Source: Thermoascus crustaceus
Lineage: Eukaryota > Ascomycota > Eurotiomycetes > Eurotiales > Thermoascaceae
Direction of reading: 5' to 3'
Assembly (NCBI GenBank): GCA_001599835.1
Contig: BCIC01000007.1
Location: forward strand, 1,062,655 to 1,126,654
Length of the DNA stretch: 64,000 nucleotides
Every line of letters starts with the position of its first letter. Positions within the stretch are counted from its first letter, which is position 1. The position numbers were made by a program, and so were the translations under genes. Below, piece by piece: positions 11,179-22,547 of the stretch. The notes beneath the pieces were generated by a model. That model saw only the letters and a program-made list of their open reading frames with translations. It made no database searches and had not been told where the DNA came from.

Positions 11179-11996
11179 ATGGCAACCGACGGCACCGTCA
11201 CCGCGCAGCAGCTTGCTGAGGCGCAAGCCAAATTCAAGCAAGACGGCTTCGCCATCATTTCCGACGTGATCGACGCTGAAAAGGTCCAGCAGGTGCTGAA
11301 CCGCCTCTGGAAAGCCAAGGAGGAGAGCGAGAAGCGCGGCGATCCGACCTACCTGGGCCGGATCGACCCGAACGAGAGCAACATCCGTGTCTTCTACCTG
11401 GACCCGATCTTCCGGGAGCTGATCCAGCATCCCGTCGCGGTCCAGATGGTCCAGGCGGCGCTGGGACAGCAGGAATTCCTCATCTCCAACTTCACGGCCA
11501 ACATCGCCCGCCCCGGGTGAAGTCCATGGGTCTGCACTCGGATCTCTCCCTGCACTTCCCGGACCCGTGGCTGTTGAAGTGGGGGTTGGTCGTCATGTGG
11601 TGTCTGCATGTCATCTACTACGAAAACGGCGCGACGTTGTATATCCCCGGTAGCCATCGCTGGACGACCAGGGCGGATGTGCCGACCGATGCAGAAGAGG
11701 TCAAGAAACTGCTGGTGCCCTTCGAGGCCAAGGCTGGCTCCATCGTGGTCACGGACGGCCGTCTCTGGCACACCTCCGGGTGCAATATCACCAAGGACCA
11801 GGATCGGGCGCTCCTGATTGCAGCGTACAACGCACCGTCCTTGCGGGGACAGGTCAACTGGGCTGTCGGCCTTTCGGAGGAAACGAAGGCCACCTTGAGC
11901 CCGCAGATGAGGGAATGGTTGGGAGTCAAGCGCGACGGCAATCTGGGAGTGGTGACGGGTGTGAATGATGTCCCTTCTTCCCGGAAAAGCTCCTAA
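11179..11996 (+). pseudogene. PhyH-family 2-oxoglutarate/Fe(II) dioxygenase with one frameshift
   Basis: PhyH-type enzymes hydroxylate small molecules, including fungal secondary metabolites, using Fe(II) and 2-oxoglutarate. The first frame encodes an N-terminal part ending in FTANIARPG at a TGA at 11518-11520. The next frame continues at once with KSMGLHSDLSLHFPDPW and runs to 11996. Together they make an ordinary ~280-residue PhyH protein. The iron ligands are present after the break: H-x-D in LHSD, and the distal His in LWHTSGCN with an Arg shortly after (QDRALL). YYENGATLYIPGSHRW is also typical. One base is missing around 11510-11517, in CCCCGGG. This is either a true frameshift or an assembly error in the homopolymer; an automatic model might invent an intron at GTGAAG here. 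The ATG at 11179 has a better context than the in-frame ATG at 11158. No other defect is seen, so the damage is recent or artefactual. Confidence 0.8.
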
Positions 11997-12406
11997 AGAG
12001 ATCAGAGCGCAATGAACGAGGGCCGGGCTTGCCTTTGTTGTTGACACGTTTGTTTAGTTCTTGAATTATACATATCTTGCGGATACCTCGATGATAGCAC
12101 TCTAGTTAATACCCACGATACGGGTTCAATAAGTATGTTCTTAATATTGCTTATCCTTTGTTTTACGTCTGAACTGAGACTTTTTTTTCCTTCCTGCCTC
12201 TCAAGATCTTCTTCTTTCCCTGTACTTATCTGAGAACGTACTCGGCCAGCCTGGACCAATAAGTATAACGAGTCAGCTCTGTCGCTATCACTACTTGAGT
12301 ACTAGTATCTGAGGACTGAGCTATTCACGTCCTTTCTTCTTTTCGTTTTACTTTCTGATTCTACAAGACGAAGGGGGGGGGGGCTGGCCACTCTGTAAAG
12401 GGGATG

Positions 12407-12442
<36 letters not shown>

Positions 12443-12859
12443 TTGATGTCTAACATCTACAAGTTTCCTAAACCGGATTGTGTAACACATGATTTTATTA
12501 CCTCACATCACATCCAGGGTTCAAAACTTTTCCTACTATGATTATGTCCATTCTGTTGTAGTCATTTCCTTCTAATTAGTAAAACACATGTAAAAGTAAA
12601 AACAGAGCAGAGTCCTTTCAAAAAGAACTAGAGAAGCACATATAACATAGCACGTATTAAGTTAAAGGGACCGTACATGCATCAACCGTAAAAACCCTCA
12701 TATGCTTTTTCCAAAAATCTGAAGACTAAACTTTCTTTTGACGCCCTGTAAAATACTTATTAACCCAGCCATGGGGCTTCTACTAAATAATAAGGTGATA
12801 AGGACAAACGGCAGTTTCTTATCGCTGTTCATCAGGTAATATAATTTATATGGGGTCTG
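11997..12859. other. Convergent intergenic region with simple repeats
   Basis: This lies between the 3' ends of the PhyH-type gene and the MCT-like carrier. It is AT-rich and carries an 11-nt G run (12373-12383) and a (GA)15 tract (12411-12440). No coding sequence is recognised. Confidence 0.6.
12411..12440. repeat. (GA)15 microsatellite
   Basis: This is a perfect dinucleotide repeat of 30 nt in the gap between two convergent genes, 27 nt after an 11-nt G run. It would be expected to vary in length between strains. Confidence 0.97.
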
Positions 12860-14450
12860 TCAAACGCGCTTCCAGGCGACCATCCTGCGTGACAGACCGA
12901 GAATAGACCAGATTTCGGCCTTTGACGTCGCCGAAGCGGATATGGAAGGCGCCGTTCGTTGCTGAGTATGACCCTCAGGCTTTTCAGTAATTCTGAGATT
13001 ACCAGCGCGGGCAGCAGCCGCTTTTTCTTCCCGCTCCTTCTGGGCGATCTCACCCACTTTCCACCCCCTGACGAGCCACAGACAGGCCGCGGCGCCGATG
13101 TACATACATCCTGTGAAGATCTGCACCCTCAGATACGCGGACCCTGGCTTGTTCTCGTTCCTCAGCACCAGGGCAATCGCCTCCGCGACTGTCGTCGGCG
13201 GCACGAGGATGATCCAGGTGAGACTGAGCCCACTGGGCAGGTCCCTCAGGCCGATAATCTCCGCGAGGACGGGGGACACCGTGGCCCAGAAGGTGCCCGC
13301 AACGGTGCCGACGATGACGGCGAAGAAGCAGAGCACGCCCATGTTGCGGGCGAAGATCCAGATGATGAAGCAGAACAGGCCGCACAGGAAGGTGAGGAAG
13401 GTGGCGATGTTGATGCGTCCCAAGCGGTCGCTGAACATGCCAACGAAGGGTCGCCCCAGGCCCTGGCCTAAGTTTAGGAGGGCGCTGACGATGCTGCCCT
13501 GGTGCGGGGAGAGGCCGACCGAGAGGGCAAAGTTGGCCATGCTGAAAATCAGGACAACGTAGCCCAGCATGCTCAGGACGCCCCAGCCGAGGTAGAGGAG
13601 GAATTCAGGGCGTTTAAACAGCGGGAGGTGGAATGCATTGTGGCGGCTGCCGATGGCCTTATTGCGGTCCTTGAGCAGGTTGGCCGCGATCAGGTTCACG
13701 ACGAAGGAGAGGATCCCGAGGATTCGAAAGGCCCAGGGGAGGCCTAACCGTGAGATCATGGCCCCCGTTGCGAGGGAATACATCAGGCCGCCTATCCCGG
13801 ATCCAGAAGCGGTGATACCGTTCGCAACGCCCCTCCGGCGCAAGAACCACTGCGGCGCAATCCCCACGGACCCAACGAAGAGAAACCCCATTCCGAAGCC
13901 GAAGCATACGCCTTGGCTGAGGAAGATGTGCCATTTCTGGGTCGCGAATGAGGCACCGATCAACGAGAGCGTCTCGAAGAAGACCCCCACATTGAGTATG
14001 AATCGGGTGCCGAAGAGACCGGTGAGATGAGTGGCCAAAGGTGCGATCAACAGAGCGCAAGATATACTGAGTCCACCGGTGAAAGCGTAGGCTAGTGCGC
14101 TGGTGTTGGGGAATACATTATTCGATAGATAATAAGACAGAAAGACGCCATATGACTAGGAACGGGCATATTAGCTCCTTTGTTCGAGTAGTTGTAGGAC
14201 TGAGTATCCGACTTACACTGTTTATTCCCCATGTATGTGCGTTGATCCAGAAAACACATGCTACACAGACCCATCCATACCCGCCATCTGGAGGGACGTC
14301 TTGGGGTGGCTTCTCGTTGGCGATGCTGTCTTGTTGCTGCTCCAGATCCTGGCCATGCGCATGTCCCTGATTTCCGCGCGTTGAGCTCCTCGACAGTGGA
14401 GGGCTTTCCTCCGTTGAACGGATAACGTCTGTCGGCCCATTGTCCGTCAT
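12860..14450 (-). CDS. MFS monocarboxylate transporter-like membrane carrier
   Basis: This is a major facilitator carrier of the fungal MCT-like group; the substrate cannot be told from sequence. Exon 1 (14217-14450) and exon 2 (12860-14155) join across a 61-nt intron (GTAAGT...CCTAG) to give 509 residues. A hydrophilic N-terminus of ~55 residues precedes the MCT signature PPDGGYGWVCV at the first membrane helix. Further hydrophobic helices follow, with the MFS-type loop GMFSDRLGRINI between the two halves. The C-terminus is a basic cytoplasmic tail (QKEREEKAAAARAG). The ATG at 14448-14450 starts the longest family-like frame. The gene is convergent with the PhyH-type gene. Confidence 0.85.
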
Positions 14451-15229
14451 AGTTATAGGGTAATAGTGGATCGAAGAGTTTGAAGATCAAGAGGATTACA
14501 CCGCGATGGACTTTACGGGATTTGCAAGTCGCAAGTCCATATGCAGGTAGCCAGCTCCAACGCAAGTTACCAAGACACTAAAAGTCAAATGTGTACATCA
14601 AAAGAAACTGCAGGAAAAAAAAACGCGAAATAGCGTGCTGTGAAGACAGCACGGTATCATAAAGAAAGAAACGAAGCGGAGGAAGAGTCATCCTCTTCCT
14701 CCAGCACGTCGCAACGAAGTCCCTTCGGACACCGACCATTTTAGCAGATCGGTCCATGCGCCGTACAGGATAGGGAGGTTATTGGACTGGAACATCTTCG
14801 TGTGGGGTCCAGAACTGTTGAGGTTCTCGAACTATGACTAAACGGAACTCGCCGTTGTTGCCGAAGACCCGGGGGCGGAGAATGGGAGAAAATCTGGAGA
14901 ACGGTGAGCCGTAACACCGGCCGTTCAAGACATGGCATGACATAAGGTCCTTCATCTGCTAGCTGAGATGAAGGGGAGGAGGTGAGAAGAAGAAGAGATA
15001 GATCAGAGATCGATAAGATCGACGATAAGGGATATATGGGACGTTGTTTCGCTGTCGCGATACGCAGCAGCTCTGACGTGTTGGCCTAGACCGTCCTCGG
15101 CCGGTGTCAGGGCCTAACCCTAAACCCCGAGCGACCCCGCTTGTTTCGGATATATCGAGATATAATGTGTTCTACTAGACGGTAGATAAAGTAGATAGTG
15201 TCCTAGGTAGATATTGACATTCAAGTTCT

Positions 15230-15500
15230 GGTCAAGATTCAGTGTAGGATATGTAAAAGGAAACATATTCGTACTTTCCAATCTTTCTTCAAGCAGATCT
15301 TCCCTTGTTGCGTTTTGAAGCGCTCTCAGCTCAGATGATCGATATTCTTATAGAATACATGCTATCTATCTATATCTGGTACCAATCGCTGCAACTGGAT
15401 GTCTAGACACCTTTTGTGGCCGAGCGGTTTACCCCATGAGAGATATACCCTCTACATTACGTTGAGAGGTATATATGCTAGACTAGACCTGTGCCTTAAC
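15230..15500. repeat. Diverged dispersed repeat, copy 1
   Basis: This stretch resembles 44370-44560 in the same order and orientation. Shared blocks include GTGTAGGA(T/C)AT, a CATATTC...TTC block, a CTCTC/GCTCTC...GAT block, and the hairpin CCTCTA...TTACGT...AGAGG followed by TAGACTAGAC. Copy 1 has about 90 extra bases near 15340-15450. These extra bases contain TGGCCGAGCGG, which matches an RNA polymerase III A-box. It could be an old mobile-element remnant; no coding capacity is seen. Confidence 0.4.
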
Positions 15501-16412
15501 GTCAGCACACATCAATGATATCACAATTGCTGCAGACCAGCATGTCGTATGTACATTTACTTCGTAATTCATTTACAGTAGCAGCACAGACTGACATCCG
15601 TAAGGTCGTCATCAACCGGGTTGTGGACTTCAAGTTTCTTTTTAGAGCTCTCTGCATGTAAGTATATAAATGACCCGATCACTCTGGAATGTTTAGTACT
15701 CCAACGGCTCACCTCTCCACCATCCAGGCCATGAGGCGGCAATCACATCTGCGTGCCAACAAAACTCCACCCCAGAGCCTTCGTCACTGCTCTCACGACC
15801 CTCTTTGCCCAAGTGATGACATTCCTCCCCTGTTTATAAACGCCTCCTCAATCTGCGGTACGTAGTACTTATATAGAAAGACAGGTTAGGGCTCCTTACA
15901 TAGGAAACACCATCAATACCACTGAGCTGGCTGCTGCATACCCATCATGAAAAAGGAAACCGAGAACAATGCGCGCGCATCCCGAGCAAATAAATACACT
16001 AAAGAAGCCATGTCTGGCAGCCGCATGCTCTTGGGCACATAAGAGAACCGCAGCAACATCTTATCTTCCCCATTAGAAGCAGCAGAGTCAGCCATATTCT
16101 GCAGGACCCTGCATCTGTTGAAAGCCAATAGCAGCAGCACTCTGACTTTGTTCATCCTTGGCCTTCTCATGCTCAGCTCCCATGATATCCCAGGCAGCAG
16201 ATGCTTTGGCGGGCAACACGAAGAGCTTTCCAGAGTACCTAGGTGCGTAGTTCTGATCTGAGGCCATCGAATGGAAATAGATCCCGCAACATATTGGAGC
16301 CTGACTGAAAACCATTGTCTTCATCAAATCAACTCACCCTGCCAGAAGACAGTGCAGTGAAATCCTCGTCAGAGGCAAAATATGAAGACGTGGGTGGTTC
16401 ACGAAAATGAAA

Positions 16413-16427
16413 GGGGGGGGGGGGGNG
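16413..16427. repeat. Poly-G run with an undetermined base
   Basis: Thirteen G, one N and one G. The only ambiguous base I noticed in the window sits here, so length and base calls in G/C homopolymers of this assembly should be treated with care. Confidence 0.95.
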
Positions 16428-18679
16428 ACAGCGCTCAGGAATAGCAATTAATGTATTAACTATGGTAGCTAGTCCTACAAGATCCAAAGCATGAGGAAAG
16501 AAAGAGGAATTATGGGCATGGTGGGAGTTCCAAGATATAGGCGGATTGGTGTGGCAGACCCATGCCGCCTACCTGACCGCCTACCTGACTCAGTTCTATC
16601 AGTCAGTCCACGCCGCGCCGTCACAGGGGGGTTGGTTGGTTTATGCCTGTCGGCATATATATGTGTCTGCTTTCCCGATTTAGCAGGAACGACCCAGGCC
16701 AAACCCGTCACTACTGCTTAAGCCCAATTGGAAACTCACCTTCCCATAGTAGTAGGTCTGTTGTTCGCTGTGACTTGTCAATGTATAGTAATAGGTACCT
16801 AATTATTGTTAATAATTTTAGGATGCCTTTTCCTTATTTTGATCGCTGTTATTCTGGTCGAGGGGTACAGGTATAATACAGTACGTCAAGACATTGTGAT
16901 ATGTACCTGTCGGGATGCTTTCTGAATCTGGAAATGCTATATACGATGGATCGTACAGCACCTCGGGAAGCCGTAAAGACGTCAGAGGTACTTTCCCTGT
17001 GAAATTAATGGACAGTCTTTCCAGATATAAATTACCAATTGACATTTTAGGTTTTTCCTGTTACACAAACGAGTAACCCATAATGTATACGACTATAATC
17101 TAGAGCGCCATCCATGGCATAAGTAGCTAATCTAGGGGAGCAGAGCATTATATTATGATGATTGCGTACTAGAGATCCAGATGGAGGTCAACTGCTTAGT
17201 AAAATAGATCTTCATCTCGTTCTTCCTTTGGATGATGGATGTATTGACTGATCAATCGACGGCACAAGCCAGGTCCTCTCAGAAGGACCAGTTGAATTTG
17301 GATGATCATTGTTTGTCCCAAAGGATCTAGGGATAATAGAAGAAGAGTGGACTGCAGCGGGAATCGACCTCGACTCAAACTGCTTCAGCCCATAATCTGC
17401 TTTTTCTAGCTCATTTACTAGAGAGGTACTTAGTACCCACAACAAGAAGATATAAGATGGATTCCAAGTGTGCTCATGCGGTAGAGAAATGACCATGGTT
17501 CAGACAGACAGAAGGAAGACCAAGACCAAGAACGGTACTGTACGAAGATGACTGAGCTAGGTACGTGGTCTCTCTCTTCTGTCTATCAAGGTACTGTACT
17601 GTAGGCAAAATGCCTGCACTTGCGAATCCCACTGATGACAATACTGCTCGCGCATAGAAGTGTCATTCATTCAATCGACAAAAGACCAGCTTAAGTCACA
17701 CAAACCTAACGCCACGGGAAAGCGCGTCAAGGTACTGCGCAAGTAGACAAGAAAAAAAAAGGAAGACAAAAATGATAAACTTCACGATACGATTCCCCTT
17801 TTTCTTTTTTTCAAAAACGAGGCATAAGAACAGATCCATACAAGCCCGAGATTTCAATATGAAAACAAGCATAATTCAATGCTAGATAGGCAAAATCATG
17901 CTCCAAATGAGCGCTGATGTCACAATCTCTTGGAATCTCTGAGACTTGGATCCAAAGAGAGCTAGTAAGAGCAAGAGCAAAACAAAAGAAAACCAAGAAA
18001 ATCCCTTTTTGAGCCCAACTCCAAACTCAGCTGCAAAAAATCCAATGACGAGCCCAGTCCATAATCCCGTGCTCGCACTCCATAAGCATGTGATTCTATT
18101 CCACGCGTTCCAACCCAATGCGTCCAACTCGATATGGTATTCGACTGGAAACCGACGATGATGATGATGATGAGGATGACAAAAATAACAGCGCCGTAGA
18201 GAGACAATGAAAGAATACAGGTAGAAGGAGAGTCTGGAGCGAGGCGTTACACCAAACTCAAGTTGGCCCACAAATGCGAACCCATAGAGTGACTCTGTCA
18301 TGATTCGTTGTCTCCATAGAAGAAGGGACAGCGATGTAAATAGATAGAACAATGGTCATAGCCGTTCAACGCGCTGATACACTGGCAACCATTTGAGACG
18401 AAAATGCCCACCCGAGAATTCGAATCGATTGAGGAAAACGGACAAGAATGTGACACAAAATGACTTTTGTGGCGGCTCAATTTGACATCAGCCCCGGGCT
18501 GTCCAATTCGAACCGCACCTCGAAGTCGTACACCGTCGCAGGACTTGTGTGAGCGAAAATGGCTGATGCGAAGAAGAGACGTCTTTCGTATTCTTCTCCC
18601 GCTGCCTAGGTCGCCAATCTGGGATCCATGTCCATGCTCTGGTAGATATGGCCTTTCTTAAAGTAAGGGCTGATCAGAA

Positions 18680-19224
18680 TCACCCAACAAACATTCCGAC
18701 TCTGGTGTTCTGACGTCTCGGGTGGGCGGCGGCGGCGTATGCCTCGGGACTGAGCGTCTGGAGGGCTCTCTCTGCAGCATCTTCCTTGGCATTGTCGATG
18801 TACTCGCCGTCGTACCAGAAGCGAGCGGCAATTTCCCGACCTTGAACAACAACAATGCTGGACCAAGCGGTGCGGCCTCCTAAGTGAGAAAAATGACGTT
18901 AGTATAAGTTGCTGGTGCTGTGGGTGTCAGTATTAGGAACGTCTCCATCTTTAAGCCTCAGACAGTTCAGACGGAGTATACAACTATGAGCAACAGTCCC
19001 GGACTAAAATACGAGAAAAATAAATCAAATAGCATGTACCTCGACGGTCGGATACGATGTTGAATTTTGGAGGCTGCAGCTTCGCTCTCATACAGTGCTC
19101 TTCCGATAATTAGCTACGAAACGGGTCAATTATGTGGTAGGGTGGTCGCACCAAGAAGACGCTGCTGCCACTGAACACTGTTACCGCCATTGGCCTGAGG
19201 GCTGCCGGGCATCGATGCGGGCAT
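18680..19224 (-). CDS. Small dsRNA-binding-domain protein
   Basis: This gene is visible only after splicing. Exons 19152-19224, 19040-19099 and 18680-18879 join in frame to encode 110 residues. The N-terminus is MPASMPGSPQANGGNSVQWQ. A single double-stranded RNA-binding fold follows: LLEHCMRAKLQPPKFNIVSD, then GGRTAWSSIVVVQGREIAAR, then NAKEDAAERALQTL. The pattern of a strand pair followed by an A/K-rich helix ending AAERAL is typical of dsRBD domains. Intron 1 (52 nt) uses donor GTGCGA and branch AGCTAATT; intron 2 (160 nt) uses GTACAT...TTAG. The protein has no other domain, so it may act as a partner of a larger RNA-processing enzyme, which is inference. Splice sites were read by eye; the domain call is good. 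Confidence 0.72.
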
Positions 19225-21206
19225 GTCGATTGATATTAAAAAAAAAAGAAAACACAATTGATCTCACTTTGGATAGATGAACGGACAGGAAAAAAAATCA
19301 AGGAAATCGAGGTAGTCGTGAGCCGAGGTGCAGCTGAAAGGCAGAAAAAAACTGCACAAGAAGTGATAAGAGAGTTTGGATCAATTCTTGCGAGTTTTCC
19401 TGTCTGCCCCTCTCGACATCATGGGGGAGACCATGGGAAGCGGGGAGCCATTATATTAAACCGGGGCTATCGGGAACCGAAGCATATCTTTTCAACAGCC
19501 AAACATCTTTGCACAAGACAAGTTGCAACTAACCAGCAAACCCAGGGACGGGCTTATGCATGTTGCTGTGGGCATGACATCGCGTCAGCGGATGCCCCTC
19601 TCTATCCTCCACTCAACGAACGCAGGGTGCACGGGGAGCATGCGGATCATTTGAGGCTGCAAGGACGGCCCGGCGCACGCCTATTGGAATCTATCTTTGA
19701 AGAACATCAAAAAAAACACCACAAAAAAAAAGGGCTGATACCATCATCTCCACAAGACCAGACCACTACCCGACATGGGGAGGGGTCGAACGTCTGTACG
19801 GAACCGAGAAGACAGCGGCGGTCGAGACGCTGGACAGCTTCAAACCCCCATACAGCAAAGCGAACGTGGTTATGACGGGGTATGCACTGGCTCACTGGCC
19901 CTCTCCGAAAGGTGGAGGAATTTGAAAGGGGGGGGGGGGGCCTCGTTGCCCAAAGCGGAGATGGGACCCATTCAAACAGCGACGAATTGAGAAAGACTGC
20001 GAGTCGAGTCGAGCCAGTTGGACCGCGCAAATTGAAAGCGGGCCCAGAAAAAAAAATTGCCAGCTCATCAACGATTGAATAAGAACGTAGCCCAGAAAGA
20101 TGCTGCAGCATGAAGCAGAAAAAACAGAAACAATATCCCCGTGTTCTTTTCGGCGACAGCTAGCAGGAAAGAAACTGGGCCACCTTGCATGAACAGGGCC
20201 CAAAGCATGGGATAGAGAACTGACAGGCAATGTAGTCATCAGCCGGCTCTGGGGATATCACCACCGAACACAACTTATACAACAAACCTCAGTGCGTTCG
20301 TGGCCAGCATGCAGGAAACGCGGCGCCAGCAAAGAGAGGAAGGGAAAGGTTGGATTGAATCCCCAAGCTGCGCGAACCTATGATTCGCTGCTTTCCTCTG
20401 GCACTGGGTTGGGCATTCATACCTGCATCATCAGTGCGGCTGTCGCGAAGAGCGTTCAGGAGTCAACATAACGAACTGACTCAGAAGGATATCAAAGTAA
20501 ACAGATGGATTTGAAATCCACGAGGCTTGACCATCCGGGGGGAGGTTCCTTTTTTCTATTGTCGTGTGAGACGGTTGGGATCTTCAGACGGGAACGGCGA
20601 AGCGGGGAGCTTCTTCGACCTCCCCCGCGCCCCCGAACAGGTGACCTGAAGCTTATCATGAGATCGCGCAACCGTTGCCAGTTACAACCGATCTCCCAAA
20701 AATAGCTGGACTAATGTGAGAAAAGCTTGACTGGGGGGGGGGGGGGGGGTTCGCTTCGACCGTGAAGATTGTCGCTACTAACCCTCCGAGCGCACCATGC
20801 TCGTGACAACTCCAAGTTCAGGATAGAGTATGTATGCCATGCAATATACTTGTTATGTCGTAATACTTGCATTTCCAAAAGTATGGGTCATCATCATAAT
20901 CATCAATCCCTCATGTTATCCATACAAGCAGTATGATATCGTAACCAAAAAGAAATATCCTTCAAATCAACAGAAAAGAAAAATAGAGCCACCCAAAGCC
21001 AAAATAAGCAAATTCCCGTCCCAGTTAAGAGGCCCCTGGCCGCACTTGGTTCCAACGTACGTTAGGCAGTACAGATGATGCAAGCAGACAAGACCAAGGT
21101 AATCACTACTAGCAAATACATGTGGATGAAGGAGAAAATGAAACCGAGCAAATCGAATGGCCCAGGCCAACGCGAGTCGGCCATCAGTCATACGGGCCTC
21201 ATAGAT
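19225..21206. other. Intergenic region with G-runs
   Basis: This holds the promoter of the dsRNA-binding gene and the 3' flank of the next gene. G runs of 13 nt (19928-19940) and 17 nt (20733-20749) occur. A 205-codon open frame at 19258-19875 (plus) has no family resemblance and overlaps the likely 5' region of the dsRBD gene, so I do not call it. Confidence 0.5.
20733..20749 (+). repeat. Poly-G tract of 17 nt
   Basis: A perfect G homopolymer in intergenic DNA. Similar runs occur at 12373, 16413 and 19928, and as C at 34122. Confidence 0.95.
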
Positions 21207-22522
21207 CTAAGTGCGAGTGGAGGGCTGTCGTGGATCCGCCGATCCCCGACGGTGGAACACTTCGTCAATCAACCGCTTCGGGCCGAAGTGGTCTACATTC
21301 TTCATGAAAGAAGACTTCCTCGGGAGCGTCAGCTGCACATGTCTCTTGCTATGCCAGCGACGTCTGATGCTATCGTCGACGAGGGCGATCAAACCAGTTG
21401 CTACAATGACGCTGTTTGCAGTTAGCACGGTGTATAAGCGCCTGGCATGTGGTCGGGAAGAACTTACTCGGCAACGTCATGCATTCTTTCATAAATGGAA
21501 GGGTCACTGATCCACATGGACGACGGCGGTACCCAGCCCCCCTTGCTTTGCTCCTCGACCGCCTCCTTAGGGGTCAGGGGCTCGGGAACTATATGGGCAA
21601 CGGGCTTCGACGTGCTCGTGTTGATCAGATGATAGAACACTTCCGTGAACTCTCCGTCGTTTCGATGCTCGCGCTTCCACTGGTACTTGGTGGACCAGTA
21701 CTCGAACTCATACCGCTTGGAAGCCCCAGTGCCCTGTCTCTTCACCTCCACGTGGGCGTAGTTGGAGAACTCGAGCAGTATTGTATCCGACAGGTCCGTT
21801 GATTGTTGACAGCTGGACATCTCGTTATCGAAGCAGACGTCCTCGTCGGTCCCAGACTTGTAGCCCGAATCCTTACGCTTCAGACACGTAGTCTGCTTTG
21901 CATTACCACTCGATCCCGGCCTCAGACTTGCCAAGGCACTGCTCAATGATCGCCGAAGGGCCGGACGCTGGACAGTGGCCTCTTGGCGCGGCTTCCTCTT
22001 GGAGTGGCAAATCTCTCGACCGGAATCCCGGCAGTAGCGTCGGAATGAGAACTTTCGCGTATGCAGATCGTGCATACGGAGGTGGAAGAGAATCACTTCT
22101 TGCTGGTAGCCTCTGCTGTGAGCGAGCAGCGTGTCGACACGGAGGTTCATGTTGCCGTCGACGGTCGCGTCGTCATGTCTGACGAGAAGCCGTCTCGGGG
22201 AGGGAAACAACTCCGCGAACGCGGACGGATTCGACGGGATGGCCGTCGAGGGGAACGTCTCCAGCCTGTCCTCGACCACCTCGTAGCCCGGGTCCTCCAA
22301 GACATCCTCGAACGACGGGACCGTTGACGCGTAGGTGGAGGTGGAATCTCGCACATCCACGTCCTGGAACGGGCCCACCGCGTCGCAATGCTTCAGTGTC
22401 GGGCGATCGCTGTAGACGGTGGGAGCGGTGCTTCTCGAGTGTTCGGAGACATTGCTGTAGGCCGAGCTGGAGCAGGTACTTTTGCCCGAACGGCTGCGGT
22501 AGGACTTGGGGTAATTACCCAT
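21207..22522 (-). CDS. Uncharacterised fungal protein, 419 residues
   Basis: I do not recognise a named domain. Exon 1 (21468-22522) and exon 2 (21207-21411) join across a 56-nt intron (GTAAGT...GCTAACTG...ACAG) in a single frame. The N-terminal ~130 residues are Ser/Thr/Pro-rich and probably disordered. A basic middle part (LHTRKFSFRRYCRDSGRE, then HSKRKPRQEA) follows. Next comes SGYKSGTDEDVCFD, then a compact region with LLEFSNYAHVEVKRQG and YEFEYWSTKYQWKREH. The C-terminus contains a hydrophobic stretch (VIVATGLIALVDDSIRRRW) that could be one membrane helix near the end. The composition and intact splice suggest a real gene. The leader ends in nine CAT repeats that abut the start ATG. Confidence 0.7.
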
Positions 22523-22547
22523 GATGATGATGATGATGATGATGATG
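22521..22547. repeat. (ATG)9 / (CAT)9 microsatellite at a start codon
   Basis: Nine perfect trinucleotide units on the plus strand read as (CAT)9 on the minus strand. They end in the ATG of the 419-residue protein gene. Because the leader reads CAT and not ATG in this register, extra units lengthen the 5' leader without adding codons. Confidence 0.95.

Larger units (their letters stand above)
14451..18679. other. Gene-poor region of 4.2 kb
   Basis: I see no gene that I can name. Two minus-strand stretches could be coding. 15913-16327 has two overlapping frames of ~80 codons, one with SGKLFVLPAKASAAWDIMG. 17882-18352 is 156 codons and hydrophobic, ending VLLLLLLALFGSKSQ. Neither matches a family I know. 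A diverged dispersed repeat lies at 15230-15500. A G run ending in an undetermined base is at 16413-16427. The rest is AT-rich intergenic sequence. Confidence 0.45.

Noticed and set aside
15412..15480. Possible tRNA gene (GGCCGAGCGGTTT)
   Set aside because: The A-box match is good, but there is no B-box or acceptor stem, so it does not fold as a tRNA.
19258..19875. 205-codon open frame on the plus strand
   Set aside because: No domain and no homologue that I recognise; it lies in the presumed promoter of the dsRNA-binding gene.
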